A stretch of DNA of 64,000 nt, taken from positions 248,001 through 312,000 of the forward strand of contig JAWHQI010000228.1 in assembly GCA_033032865.1 (NCBI GenBank), in the 5' to 3' direction. Each line of letters begins with the position of its first letter. Positions within the stretch are counted from its first letter, which is position 1. The position numbers and the translations under genes are program-made. Shown piece by piece: positions 1-11,200 of the stretch. The stretch comes from Dactylorhiza incarnata. Lineage: Eukaryota; Streptophyta; Magnoliopsida; Asparagales; Orchidaceae. Below the pieces are notes generated by a model. The model was not told where the DNA came from. It saw nothing but the letters and a program-made list of their open reading frames with translations, and searched no databases.

Positions 1-20
1 CCCTATGCCTTGGAGTCGCC

Positions 21-31
21 GGGGGAGAGGA
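21..31 (+). promoter_or_regulatory. Polypurine tract of the left-edge gypsy element
   Basis: The purine run GGGGGAGAGGA lies directly before an LTR starting TGTGAAGAC. It is where plus-strand DNA synthesis would be primed, and it shows that the LTR to its right is a 3' LTR on the plus strand. Bases 1-20 are the last bit of that element's interior. Confidence 0.7.
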
Positions 32-480
32 TGTGAAGACACTTAGTCTTATGACTAACAGTTGTTACACCACTACTTTTAGGAGAACACTCAGGTGGAG
101 TAGCAGCGTACGACACATGAGGATAGCCAGGCCAGGGTGACAGGGATGGTGACTACGATACCTTGGCTACCGTATGTGGCAGATGTGAGCGAGTGTTCGA
201 GACCTAGCCTTAGGGCAAGTTTGTATTCTGATGTTCAACATGAGCTTATTTAGCTTCTTGTTCTTTTGTACTGTATTGGACATTATTACTTAGTGGTGAA
301 TAAATGTCTTATGTTGTTTTTTATTATTGATGGGTCGACATGATGATATTTTAGAATAGCCGGCAGGATAGGCGTCTTGTGGAGGGGGATAGCCCGTGTG
401 CTGGCACTTCTGCAAGGCGGCTGTCCTGGGCATAGGACTCCCCTCGGCCGTGTCTAGTGTTCCGAGAGGGGGGTCTTACA
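32..480 (+). mobile_element. 3' LTR (449 bp) of a short-LTR Ty3/gypsy element
   Basis: The segment starts TGTGAAGAC and ends GTCTTACA, an inverted terminal pair typical of plant gypsy LTRs, and follows a purine tract. An AATAAA poly(A)-type hexamer lies near 299 in a T-rich stretch. A G-rich tail precedes the end. SIRE env-like sequence begins straight after 480, so this element inserted into SIRE-E1. The rest of the element is left of the window, so the lineage is unknown; the short LTR would suit a CRM- or Reina-type chromovirus, which is inference. Confidence 0.75.
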
Positions 481-2413
481 AGTCATCTGCAAAAAAAGAA
501 TGGATTGGGTAGATATTCTATTTGCAAAGAAAAAGCAAGTTTGACAACACCAAATTTTGGAAGGATCATTACTCTTTATTAAAATAAAATTGACAGCAAA
601 CATTTTGATATATCTTCAGGTACCACTATTCATCACCTCAAAATAATAGATTCTTCGATATTCAGCAGATGGGAAAGGATAATCCGAAGGCAAGCAACAA
701 AGAAGGATGATGAAGTTGCTAGAAAAGAAAATAAAGACAAGCAAGAAATGGAAGATAAACAAGAAGACATCCCTCACCTTCCATTGATGCATCAAGGAGT
801 TCTGTTGCAGCTACTCAGGGGGAGAATCTTAGTGTTACAGCTACTGAAGGTCAGAGGGAGCCATCTGAAGCTCAGTCCCCAGAGCCACTAGTTTCCTCTC
901 CCCTAGTGGACGTTGATCAGGAGAATGTTGATGCTGGAAATGAAGTCCCAATTGTTCAGAATTCTGGTGAGCAAGAAGTTGATCAGCGAAAAGGATCCAC
1001 ATCAGGTATAGTCCTTGATCTTGATGCAAATTATGTGGATAAGGAATTTGTTATAAATTCTGAGGGGGAGCAAGTCAAAGAGGATGAGGTCAAAATGGAT
1101 TAGGTCAGAGAAGATGATGTTTTGCTTTCTATGGAAGTAAGAAAAGATGTGCACTCACCACCCCCTGCTTAGGAGAATGTTCAGGCTTCTCTAGGGGGAG
1201 GAAATTCAAGTAAATTTGTTTTCAATGATGACACCTTTGGAGTTCCAACTCCTCAAGATGTATGTGTCCCTTCCCCTTCTGAAAGTTATCTATTGAAGAC
1301 AATTGAAGCTTTGCTCATTTCACAAGCTGAGTACTTTGAATTCTCCTTGAAGTAAGTCTATGAAAAAGTAAGAGAAGTTGAAAAAAATGTCAATAATGGT
1401 TTAGCGGATTTGAAGCACAATTTGGGTCAAATAAAACAAGATTTGGATAATAACTTTACTGCAGCTGGTAAGGTGGTTCCCCTCACCATTCAGGGTGTTC
1501 ATTATGTTTTTGATAAAGTAGGAGATCTTTCAAAAGGGCAAGGTATGTTGCGGCATCTCAACAGGATCTGATAGGGATTAACTTCATACTAAAATGAGAA
1601 TATTCAAAGAAGAAATCATTCCAACTCTTAATGAAGAAGTAAGAAAGGGGGAGGAAGAGCATATGAGCAAAATGGGTGAATTAAGCAAAGAGTTGAAATG
1701 CAAAGTTCTTGAAGCAAACATTTTTAATTATTAGAATTTCAAGTGGCTTCATGAAGAATTAACTGGGAAAGAGCCAAAGCAACCCTTTCAAGATGATCCA
1801 GAGCAACCTGTTGAAGATGATCAGTTTGACCCTCCTCAACAGTATTCTCAAGTTTGGTTAGAACATGAAGAGTTTGCAGAACCTTCTAGGCCTCCTGTGA
1901 AGAAGTGAAAGTATGGGGAAGGTCCCTCTGATGTACCAGAAATAAAAGGCCTCCTGATGAAAGGAGAGAAGTTGGTGAAGTATGGAGTCCCATTTCCAAA
2001 TCAATTATCCTGGACACATTAAACTTAATATATATATTTCAAATGATCTACCTCAGAATTACTCTAGCTAGGAAGAACTGAACAAGCATAAAGATGTCAA
2101 GTTAAAAAGGAAGCTTCATTTTAGAAAGCATGGACATGCCAATTCTAATGCACGTCCTGCTCCTCCCAAGTACAACCAAAAAGCCAAATGCTTACATTGA
2201 CAGGCAATTGGAGAAAACCAATAGGGAAAAGGCTAAGATGCCTTAGTAAAGTGTTGTGATCTGTGAGTGTCCCTTTACAAACATTTATATAGAAATTAAT
2301 GTTTTGATGTTCTAGTTTTTTGTTTCTAATTTCAATATCATTTTCTTGGTCTATGATTATGTTTATTCTCTGTGCAATTAACCTTAGAACACAGGGTTCT
2401 GACTTCTTTAAAT
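481..2413 (+). pseudogene. Decayed post-pol (env-like) region of SIRE-E1
   Basis: This stretch between the gypsy insertion and the SIRE 3' LTR holds broken coding sequence. The clearest open part is 906-1103, and the same type of protein continues past stops to about 1560. The protein is acidic and Ser/Pro-rich. It then has a coiled-coil-like, Lys/Glu/Asn-rich segment at about 1330-1480. The position, just before the 3' LTR, and the character match the env-like extra ORF of SIRE/Maximus elements. I see no credible membrane segment and would not assign an envelope function. From 1600 to 2413 frames are broken in every few dozen codons. The 5' part and all of pol are missing, cut off by the gypsy insertion at 480. 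Confidence 0.6.
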
Positions 2414-2423
2414 AGGGGGAGAT
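2414..2423 (+). promoter_or_regulatory. Polypurine tract of SIRE-E1
   Basis: AGGGGGAGAT directly precedes TGTTGGG, the typical SIRE LTR start. It fixes the start of the 3' LTR at 2424 and the plus orientation. Confidence 0.85.
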
Positions 2424-2754
2424 TGTTGGGTATTGTAGCCACAATGGCCTTGATTTGAAGAAGTCCCCCTTGAACTAAGATGAAATGAATTTGTATTTAA
2501 GGTGTGTTCTAGCTATGTTATTGCAGGACCTTAGTTGCTTAGTACAAACCAATGTCAGATTTCAATGGGTCATAAAACACAGGGCTATGCAATATAATCC
2601 CTCATTGTGTAGAACATGGTGTTGAATCATGTGAAATCTCTCTATTGGGGTGTACTTTATATTCAAGTGCTCAGTAGAAATCAAGTAGGAGTTGTTGCTG
2701 TTTTTTGGGTTGAAGAAAAATTTCTATAAGTAGAATTTGTCAAGTACTCATGTG

Positions 2755-3020
2755 AAGACTCATCTCATTCATCGAGTCATCACATGAGAACTCAATTAAT
2801 TCGTTGAGCTTACTCGAAAGGCTTCATAAATTTATTAGATCTTATTTTTGTCGAGTGATCTGTTGATCTCTCGTGAACACTCGACGAATTCATCGACTGG
2901 TCTCGAGAGGTCTCGTGGTTTCTCTTTCGAAGAGTCTTTCCAGTTCAGTTTTCAGCTAAGTATTTTTCGTCGAGAAGTCAGTAAGAATTCATCGAGACAT
3001 TAAAGGTAATTCGTCGAGTG
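2755..3020 (+). repeat. TCGACGAATTC / TCGTCGAG motif array in LTR
   Basis: Irregularly spaced words built on TCGACGAATT, CATCGAG and TCGTCGAG recur, many as short inverted repeats such as CTCGACGAATTCATCGAC. The array lies upstream of the TATA box at 3116. A similar array is in the SIRE-E2 LTR (9817-10190). Confidence 0.75.
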
Positions 3021-3115
3021 GTTTAGAGATGGGTTTCCTTTAGGGCACCGACCATGTACAGTACACGTTGAGGTTTGTTCAGAGATCTCGTTCTATCCGT
3101 TAGAAGAGGACTCTC

Positions 3116-3122
3116 TATATAA
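3116..3122 (+). promoter_or_regulatory. TATA box of the SIRE-E1 LTR
   Basis: TATATAA lies about 690 bp into the LTR, after the CG motif array and before a CT-rich leader. This is the likely core promoter. It is called by motif and position only. Confidence 0.5.
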
Positions 3123-3823
3123 GTCAAGGGTTAATTTTCCTTTAACCCTAATCTTTGAACAGAAATAGAATTCGCACATTTCGTCTGTCGGCTCTCTCGC
3201 AAAAAGAACTTTTTCGTCGTCGACAACTCTGTTTTGCTCAAAGAGAAGACTCGACTAGATCTTTGCTTACATATTCTTCAGAGGACCTTCAAGATCAAGT
3301 TGATTCCTAAGTTTCAGATCATGTTCTCAAAATCCTTAATCTTTCTTCTCCTTTATGCAAGTTCAAAGCTATTTCTCAAGCAAGAAAGAAGAAGATTATT
3401 TCTCAGATCTGAAGTCAAATATTTTTGAGAGTTAAGAAGATTGTTTACAATTTATTCTTGTTGTAAAAATCCTCTTACAAATTATAGGAAGTGTTCACTT
3501 CTGCGTTTTGTAGATCCTTGTTGAAAGTATCGAGTGTAGGAGATATTGTGATCTAAGTTTGTAGGAGTTGGAGACTCCGAGTTCTAAGATTTGTGTAAAT
3601 CTGAGTATTGGTGAAGTAGCCGAATCTAGCTTAAAGTGCTAGATAGGCAAGGCGGGAAAGTGGGCGTACCTACCTCGGTGAACCACTATAAATCACTTAG
3701 TCTATGCTGTGTGTTCTCTTTCTGTGTGCTTTTGTTTACAAGTTTTTTTAGTTCCTCTTAAAGACATTGAACTCACCTATTCATCCCCCTCTAGGTGATT
3801 TAAGTAGCAACTAGATACTTTTA

Positions 3824-6800
3824 ACACCCCTAAGAACACACAGGGTATCCGCGTACTATATGGTAAGTAACACCTCTTAATTGTATTTCCTCAAGCCTCC
3901 AGCTCGCCGGACTATCCAGTCCTCCTTAGATAACACCGAGCCTACCGCCTGTAGGACCAACCCGTATCGATATCATAACTTCTCGAGCCTCCAGCTTGTA
4001 GGACAATCAAGTCCTTGTACCATTTTGTCCCATATGTTGGGACGAGGTTTACCTTAATATGTTTTACTACCTAAACTACTCTTGTCTATCGTATAGTTGT
4101 ACTTAGATGTTTAGGGTGAACCTTGTACTTCCCGAGGGCTACACGGTGAATGGCTCGCAGTGATACTAGGAGGTTTGATGGGGTGACATCCAAACCTCCC
4201 TTTATCAAGATATTTATGATTATTAGTGGCTACCTATACCTCCCACTATCTCTTAGATTGCTTTAGAGCCCTAAGGTGAATTATAGTTAATTAGGAGAAC
4301 ATTGATCTTCAATTGAGCCTCATCGTTGACTCTTATTTGTTGAGTGACTACTTCTCCACTCACCATCACTTGACCATTATCTAGGTATAATTCTAGAAGC
4401 TTAACATACTAAATTATTGTTGGTAACCTATGTCATCTCAACCCTCTTTCTATTCTTAACAAATTCGTCATCAAGTATTTTACTAATCGCACCCCAATCC
4501 TAATTTGAGAGTTGATCCAAGATGTATTTACATTCTAATCATCATATGTTGTACATGATTGTTCCATGATTGTCTGGTCTACGTACGATAATCAAATAGG
4601 AGTCAAAATCACTAAATGCAGTTTTACTCTCCGCAGACCGACTTGTTTTATGTGTAATCTAAGACCTACATGAGGTGTATATGAATATTATGTTCAAAGG
4701 GCCTCAAATATATTCCTGAAGTTCTACATATCAAATAATGTCATCATAATCAAGCTTGTTTATTTTCCATAGAAGGGCCTATTTATTTATCCTTTCTAAT
4801 TATTTATCGACTTCCAATTTCAACATAAGGTGTAGTTTTCTGATGGTTATCTATGCTACAAATCTTTCCAGAGGATCATCTAGGTCATGAATCTACATTT
4901 CCAGAAATTGGTAATTTGTCTAATTTACCTACAACCAATAATGAATAATACAAAAATTGGTGCTAAACAATATTCACAAAGGTTCATCATGTTTTAGTCA
5001 TTTAATAATTACAGGAAAATTACCAGGTCTTATAAATGATCCAAAATAAATTCCTACCAAATTTCATAATTTTCCTGTCAGTGATAATCATATAACCAAA
5101 TTTTACTAAATTTAGCCATAAGCTCATTACTAAAAGATCACCCAGTTTTAACCAGCTACAAATTAAAAGAAAATTACCAGGACTTAATAATTATCTAAAA
5201 TGAACTTCTACAAAATTTCATAATTTTCCAGACAGGGATAATCACATAACCTAATTTTACTAAATATAGTCATAAGCTCATTATTAAAAGATAACCCGGT
5301 TTTATCCAATTAAAAATTACAAGAAAATTCCAAGGACTTAATAATGATCCAAAATGAACTTCAACAAAATTTGATTATTTTCAAGATAGGGATAATCACA
5401 TAACCCAATTTTACAAAATCTAGCCATAACACATTACCTTTAAAATAAAATATTTTTGTCATCAAATAAATACCCAAAAATTCACCAGTGAATATAAATA
5501 GTCATTTATATATTTTAACCGAGTTTCATATTTTTCCAACATTTATTTCCACTAGTACTAATCAGTTATTCAAAATCATGCATATTCCACATAATAAAGG
5601 GGTTACTGATTACCATTATGCAGACACTAAAATAAAAATCCCAGAGGTTTATTATGATCTAAAACTTATAATGACAATTTTTCAAATTTTTCACAAGTCA
5701 TTTTGTCACACTTATTTTATTTGTAACCCATGGCGACAAATTCAATTAATAACATTTAGAGTATTTATTGGACTTTAAAAATTGCAGGACAATTTTCTGG
5801 AATATAATTTGACCTAAGGGCCCATGTACCAGAGTTTGGTAATTTTCCCTAATCATTTTGGTCACAAATGTTTTATTAAAGTGTTTGTGAGACTATTTTA
5901 TTTAAATACAAATATATGGAAAAATCATTTCCAAATTCTTCCAAACTCACATAGGTGATTCACATCACCATTTCGCATGCATGTATAAATTTTCACTACC
6001 ATACTCCAAGGGATTCGAGGGGAATCACAAAACAAGTAGAATGGCTATATGCACATCATCCCCCTTCATGGGCTATACAGCATGTGAAGTTTCCTTAACA
6101 TTCACTAACCCAAATGGTCTAAAATTTTGACTAGGGTCAATTTATGACCTAACCTAGTACCTACAAAATATGTGGATGGGTTTGAGGTCATTTGCTCACC
6201 TAATTAATACATGCATGGTTAATTAAATAATTAACAAAACCTTAGAAAAAGTTTTCCCAATAATTACTAGTTTTGGATAGGGGGTGCACTGATTCATAAC
6301 ACATGCATGGCTGAAATTTCAGCTCATTTGAGGGAGTGGTTTGTTGGTGTCACTCAAAAGAGTGTCTTTAGCCTTTTATGAACACCCTACACCAAAATGG
6401 GTCTTAGGGAGCTACAGTATTCCAAATAGGGTAATTCAAATTTCTAAAAAAACTAGATACTTAGAGCTACAAACTTTATCTCTGGCCATTTTTCCTACAA
6501 CATCATCTAAGTAGCCTAAAATTTAGCATGATACTAAATTTTGTGTGACAAAATTCACATTTATATAATATGGCCTGTAGATATCAATCAGGCCCGATCC
6601 AACAACCAAGGCATCATCTTCCTCCTTATGCCAATAACCAGTAGCATCCCATTCTGGGCAAACTTCAAGAATCCATTCTTGGCCACCTGAGCCGCCTCCC
6701 AGCCGGCTGCCGCCACCACCACCTTCACCGAGGTGGTGGCTATCGATTGGCGGTGGTTTGCTGGCCGGAGGTTGCAAGAGGGGAAATCTCTAGTATGGAA

Positions 6801-8060
6801 AAATCTTTCTGATTCATGTCCATGATCTAGCATGATCCGAGATCAATTGAGCTCAAATCAACTTTAGAAAGAAGGAGATTTATGCATTAGGGGAGGGGGA
6901 AGGGAAATCTGCCTTGATTGGGGCTTGGGGTCGAGCTATCCACTTGGGTGCCATGGCCGACCACCCTCTTTGAGCTCCCTGCCAATCTCCACCACCAGAT
7001 CCTGAGTCCTCTCAGAAAGTAGGGGCTTCTTCTCTCAACTCTCTGAAGGTGATGGTTAGCACAATTGAGAGAAGGGGGGTGTATTTGATGGGTTGCAATT
7101 AATGGGGGTGGTCGGCCATGTATAAATCTCCTGAATTCCCTTCCACTTGGCATGTATCTGGCTGAATTTCGTCTTGGGATTACATGGGGAGTTGAGGGAA
7201 GGCTCCTTGCTGAAGAATTGGAACCCAAGTAGAGCTCATTCCATAAAATCCTCCACTTGTCTTATGTGAAATGGGGAATTTTCCACTTTGCCCCCTTGCA
7301 TGTCACCCTTATTTAAATTTTTGAGGGGAATTATGGTAAATTGCATTTGGGATGCAGGATGGGCCATTAAGATTGTGCTAAGCCCATTGGAATTGGGCTC
7401 AATCCATTTAATTTCAATCTTTCTGCTCAGTTTGACCAAATGATGACTTTTTGGTTGACTTGGACAAATTAGTGTGGTAACTGCCACCATATGATGGTCA
7501 TGTGTTCCTTGACACCATCCAATATTGGTTGGATCATGGTGAGATCCAGATTAGGCTAGTTGACCCATTTAGGGTTGATTTGACCTAAGTTGACCCAAAG
7601 TAGGTTAGGTTGACCAATTTTGAGCTAGACTTGACTTTGGTCAAATTGCCCGATTTGGTTGACCAACTCATGTGGTCCATGGTCTATTGTGTCACTCTTA
7701 GGGTTAGAAAGGTTTTGGTGGGGTCATATTGGCCATTTCAAAGCTAATTGACCCTAATTAGAGAGGTTTGACCCAATTAGGGCTACGGTTGACTTTGGTC
7801 AACTTGACTAATTGGGTTGACCCAATTGTGTCTTAAGTGTCTTATTGGTCTCCCTGAAGGATAATGAGGGTTAAGGTGATGGTATATTAAAATATTGAGG
7901 CTCATTGGGTTAACCCTAGGTAAGGTGACCTAAAATTGCTAAATGCAGACCATGGTGTTTTGATATTGTCACTTAGACTTCTAAGGCCATTTTGGGTAAC
8001 CTAGCCCTATGTCATGACACTTGTCAGGACAAAATCCTCTTGGGGGCCTAGTAGGAATGA
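3824..8060 (-). mobile_element. Old giant-LTR fragment related to GYP-A
   Basis: The segment follows the same order of blocks as the GYP-A LTRs: a cytosine-rich block with the words CAGCTCG and CTTCCCGAGGG (3890-4220), a long A/T-rich middle, a GCC/CCACCACC block with an inverted GAGGTGGTGGC (6660-6770), a T/G-rich block full of TTGAC (7437-7880), and a GTCATGAC-containing tail (8010-8040). These match 42340-46355 and 52500-56490 at much lower similarity than those two have to each other. The first kilobase and the terminal bases of the LTR are missing. The strand is set by analogy with GYP-A. ORF-like stretches at 6523-7228 are not genes. Confidence 0.65.
7437..7880 (-). promoter_or_regulatory. 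Dense TTGAC (W-box-like) array in LTR
   Basis: TTGACC, TTGACT or their complements occur about every 20-40 bases. TTGAC[C/T] is the core of the W-box bound by plant WRKY factors. The same arrays are at 45735-46105 and 55875-56250. In sense orientation they lie in the early, U3-side part of the LTR. Binding is inference. Confidence 0.4.
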
Positions 8061-8986
8061 ATATATTATAAAATAGACTATTAATACAATATATAATAAG
8101 TATTGTTAATGTATACAATATTCTAATACATAAGCTATGTTATATTATAGTAAATTATATAATAGTATACTATATTTGTCTATACTAATAGTATGTTATA
8201 TATTATACTATATTAATTACACTATAATAATAGTATTTTATATTATATAATTACTAATACATAGTATACTATAACAATATATTATAGTATATTATAACAT
8301 TATTATTATAGATAATACTATCGTATAATATACTATATTATATAGTATATACTAGACTATAGACATAGTATATATACAACTATACCAATAATATACTACA
8401 GTATAGTATAGTAATAGACTAGTATATATTATACTAGTATTACACTAGTACTTGTATTTTATAGTATAGTATTACTATACTATTATAATTAGTATATACA
8501 ATTACAATTAGTATATATAATTATAGACTATTATATAGTAAAATATTAATAGAGTATTATATTAGTAGTCTACAATATTATACTTGTATATTATACTATA
8601 ATAGTATAATATAGTATACAATAATATTATACTATACTATAATACAATAATATAGTATATATTATTAGTATACTACTATATAGTATTGTATATTCACTAT
8701 ATTATATAATATAGGCAATTAATCTATTAGTATATATATCTATAATAATAATTCTAAAATAGTATAATCTTTATGGCTATAGTTTATTATGGACTATAGT
8801 CTATATAACTATATTATACTTTTAGCATATAATATTAGTCTATATAATATTACTAGTAGTATAGTATATTGTCTAGTATTATGTTATATAATAGACTATA
8901 ATAGTATACTATAGACAAGTTTTATAGTATTAATCTTATAGTATAATAAGAGTATATTATATTTATATTTTACTATATAGTATACT
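8061..8986. repeat. A/T island of 926 bp
   Basis: The sequence is almost only A and T, with rare G or C. Words such as ATTATACTA, AGTATACTA and TATAGTATA recur in both orientations without a fixed period, so it is low-complexity and strongly self-complementary rather than a clean microsatellite. It lies between the old giant-LTR fragment and the SIRE-E2 LTR, which begins abruptly at 8987. No gene is visible. Confidence 0.85.
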
Positions 8987-10489
8987 TGAAAGTACCTAGT
9001 TGCTACCTAAATCACCTAGAGGGGGTGAATAAGTGAATTCGATGGCTTTTATGCGGAATTAAAAACCTTAAAGAAAAGCACACAGAAATAAAGAGCTCAC
9101 AAAAATATAAGGATTTATAGTGGTTCCCCGAAATGGGTACGTCCACTTTCCTGCCTTACCTATCTAGCACTCCCGACTAGACTAGGCAACTTCATTAATC
9201 TCATATTGAAACAATCTTACAACTCGGAGTTAGCAACTCCTACAAACTCGGAGAACAATCTCTCCTACAAAAACTTAGAAAACAACCTCTCCTACACTCG
9301 ATCCTCTAAACTAGGATCTACAAAAACTCAAAATAAAAACATCCTAAAAAATATTGTGAAGGGGTTCTTACAACTCTATAGATTGAAAGACAATCTTCTA
9401 AAATCTCCTTGAGATTTAACTTCCTCAGATTTAACTTCCTAGGATCTTTTCTTCCTTGACTGAAATGAAAACCCTGATCTTGAAGGGGGAAGAAGAAATA
9501 TTGTCTTGAGAAACTTGGATCTGAAAACTTGAGAGACAACATGATCTGAAAAGAACTTGAACAAATCTGGAATCAGAGATCTTGTTGAATCTTTTCTTTG
9601 AGAAGGATTGTGGAAGAAGCTTGGTCGGAAGCAACAATGTCGATTTTCGAGGGGGAGATAGCCAACAGATGATTTGTGATTCTTTAAAATAAGGAACGAT
9701 TATAGGAATCCTTCTCAAATGACTATAAACAAAATCGAGGAATGATCTCCACGTGTACTGTACATGGTGAAGACCTAAAAGGAATTTCCGTCTGCACATT
9801 TGAAAAGAAAGCACCTTGTCTTCATTCGTCGAGTGAACTCATGAAATCATTGAACACTCGACGAATTCACTTAGTGACTCGACGAAATCTACATGAAGAT
9901 TCGACGAAAATTACTTAGGAGAAAGCTGAGACGGGAAGAAACTATAGCTGAGATCACTCGAGAACTCCCCGAGATCACTCGTCAAATTCATCGAGTGTTC
10001 ACGAGAAACTAGCAGACCACTCGACGAATTCATCGAGTGTTCTCGAGTGAACACTTCAATACTCGATGAAAAGACTTAAGACATTACTCGAGACCTATTA
10101 AGTGATCTCGACAAATTTGACTAGTCCGCTGCAGATGTCTCAATGAATTCGCCGAGTCTTCTCGAGTCGACTTGACGAATTAACTTGAATAATTTTTCTT
10201 CCATTCCTGAACATAGCAACTACATCATCTTGACTCCTCTATAGTGTTTGAATATAAAGTAGACCCCAATAGAGAGATTTCACATAAGTCAACACCTTGG
10301 TCTACGCAATGAGGGATTACATTGCATAGGCCTGTGTTTATGACTCATTGAAATCAGACATTAGTTTGTACTTAGCAATTAATATCCTACAAATACATAA
10401 ATAAAATACCAAATCAAATACAAACTCAATTCATCTTAGTGCAAGGAGACTTCTTCAAATCAAGGTAATTGTGGATACAATTCTAAACA
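8987..10489 (-). mobile_element. 3' LTR of SIRE-E2 (minus strand)
   Basis: On the minus strand it starts TGTTTAGAATTG and ends TACTTTCA. The AAATCACCTAGAGGGGGTGA block at its plus-strand left end is the SIRE U5 signature. U3 matches the SIRE-E1 LTR (the Tyr/Ser-coding-like GTAATCCCTCATTG and AAATCTCTCTATTGGGGT blocks). A CG motif array lies at 9817-10190. The preceding polypurine tract has decayed to GTGAGAGAT. Confidence 0.85.
9817..10190 (-). repeat. TCGACGAATTC / TCGTCGAG motif array in LTR
   Basis: More than a dozen TCGACGAA, TCATCGAG and CTCGAG-type words occur, several as inverted pairs. The array has the same vocabulary as 2755-3020 but is longer, with different spacing, so it has expanded or been rearranged since the two elements separated. 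Confidence 0.75.
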
Positions 10490-11200
10490 ATCTCTCACTA
10501 TTTGATGAAGTCGGAACCCTATGTACTAAGTTGAATTGCACAGAGAATAATTATAATATCAAATACATAAAGTGACATAGAGAGTTAAAGACTTAGCATT
10601 TCAACATTTTTGCTTTTCAACCTTCTCTCCCCCTTTCTGACTACTTCAGATAGGGAAGTGATAACTAGGCAGTTCAATAGGGTTCTCCCCCTCAGCAACT
10701 GCACAGGAGTCCTTATTTGGAAGAAGAAATTGAGAACTTATTTCATCTCCCTCTCAATCTTCTCCCCCCTTAGAATTTCAGTTCTTGGACTGATTTCCTG
10801 AGCTTTTATTCAAGAATCCTTGTTCAACACACCAAGTACCTACTTGAAATAGTTGAACTTGGACTTACCTAGCGGCTTTGTGAAAATATCTACAATTGGC
10901 TTATCCGTTGGGACATAACTGAGGTTGATGTCCCTTTTCTCTACATGCTCCCCGATGAAGTGATAGTGTATCAATATGTTCTTTTTCTGGCTGTGAGAGA
11001 CTATATTGTTAGTAATTGATATGGCACTTGATGAGTCACAAAACATGGGAATCTCTCCTTCAACTTCAGGTTGTAGTTTTCTAGTTGATTTCTGATCCAT
11101 ATAAGTTGTGCACAACAACTTCCTGCGGAGTTATACTCTGATTCAGCAGTTGAAATTGCTATATAATTCTGCTTCTTGCTACTCCAAGAAATAAGCCTCC
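10490..11200 (-). pseudogene. SIRE-E2 pol end (RNase H C-terminus) and short 3' UTR
   Basis: The minus strand at 11200-10840 encodes the last part of a copia polyprotein in two frames joined by a frameshift. Recognisable are ISWSSKKQNYIAISTAESEY, then FCDSSSAISI, then a terminal VDIFTKPLG, all standard copia RNase H signatures; the D of CDSS and the E of AESEY are present. Upstream coding sequence ends at 11200, where GYP-B inserted. From 10839 to 10490 there is no convincing coding sequence; an env-like region such as that of SIRE-E1 is absent. Confidence 0.8.

Larger units (their letters stand above)
2424..3823 (+). mobile_element. 3' LTR of SIRE-E1 (copia, SIRE/Maximus type)
   Basis: It starts TGTTGGG after a polypurine tract. 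It ends at TACTTTTA, where the related SIRE-E2 LTR has TACTTTCA, so the terminal CA has mutated to TA. Just inside the end is the CCCCCTCTAGGTGATTTAAG block characteristic of SIRE U5. A TATA box lies at 3116-3122 and a CG motif array at 2755-3020. The same LTR family, in inverse orientation, is at 8987-10489; the U3 regions can be matched by eye over several hundred bases. Confidence 0.85.

Noticed and set aside
6523..7490. Several overlapping minus-strand ORFs
   Set aside because: They are Pro/Ser-rich readings of a GC-rich LTR block and are not kept in the GYP-A LTRs.
8061..8986. Origin of replication or centromere core
   Set aside because: A/T richness alone does not support either.
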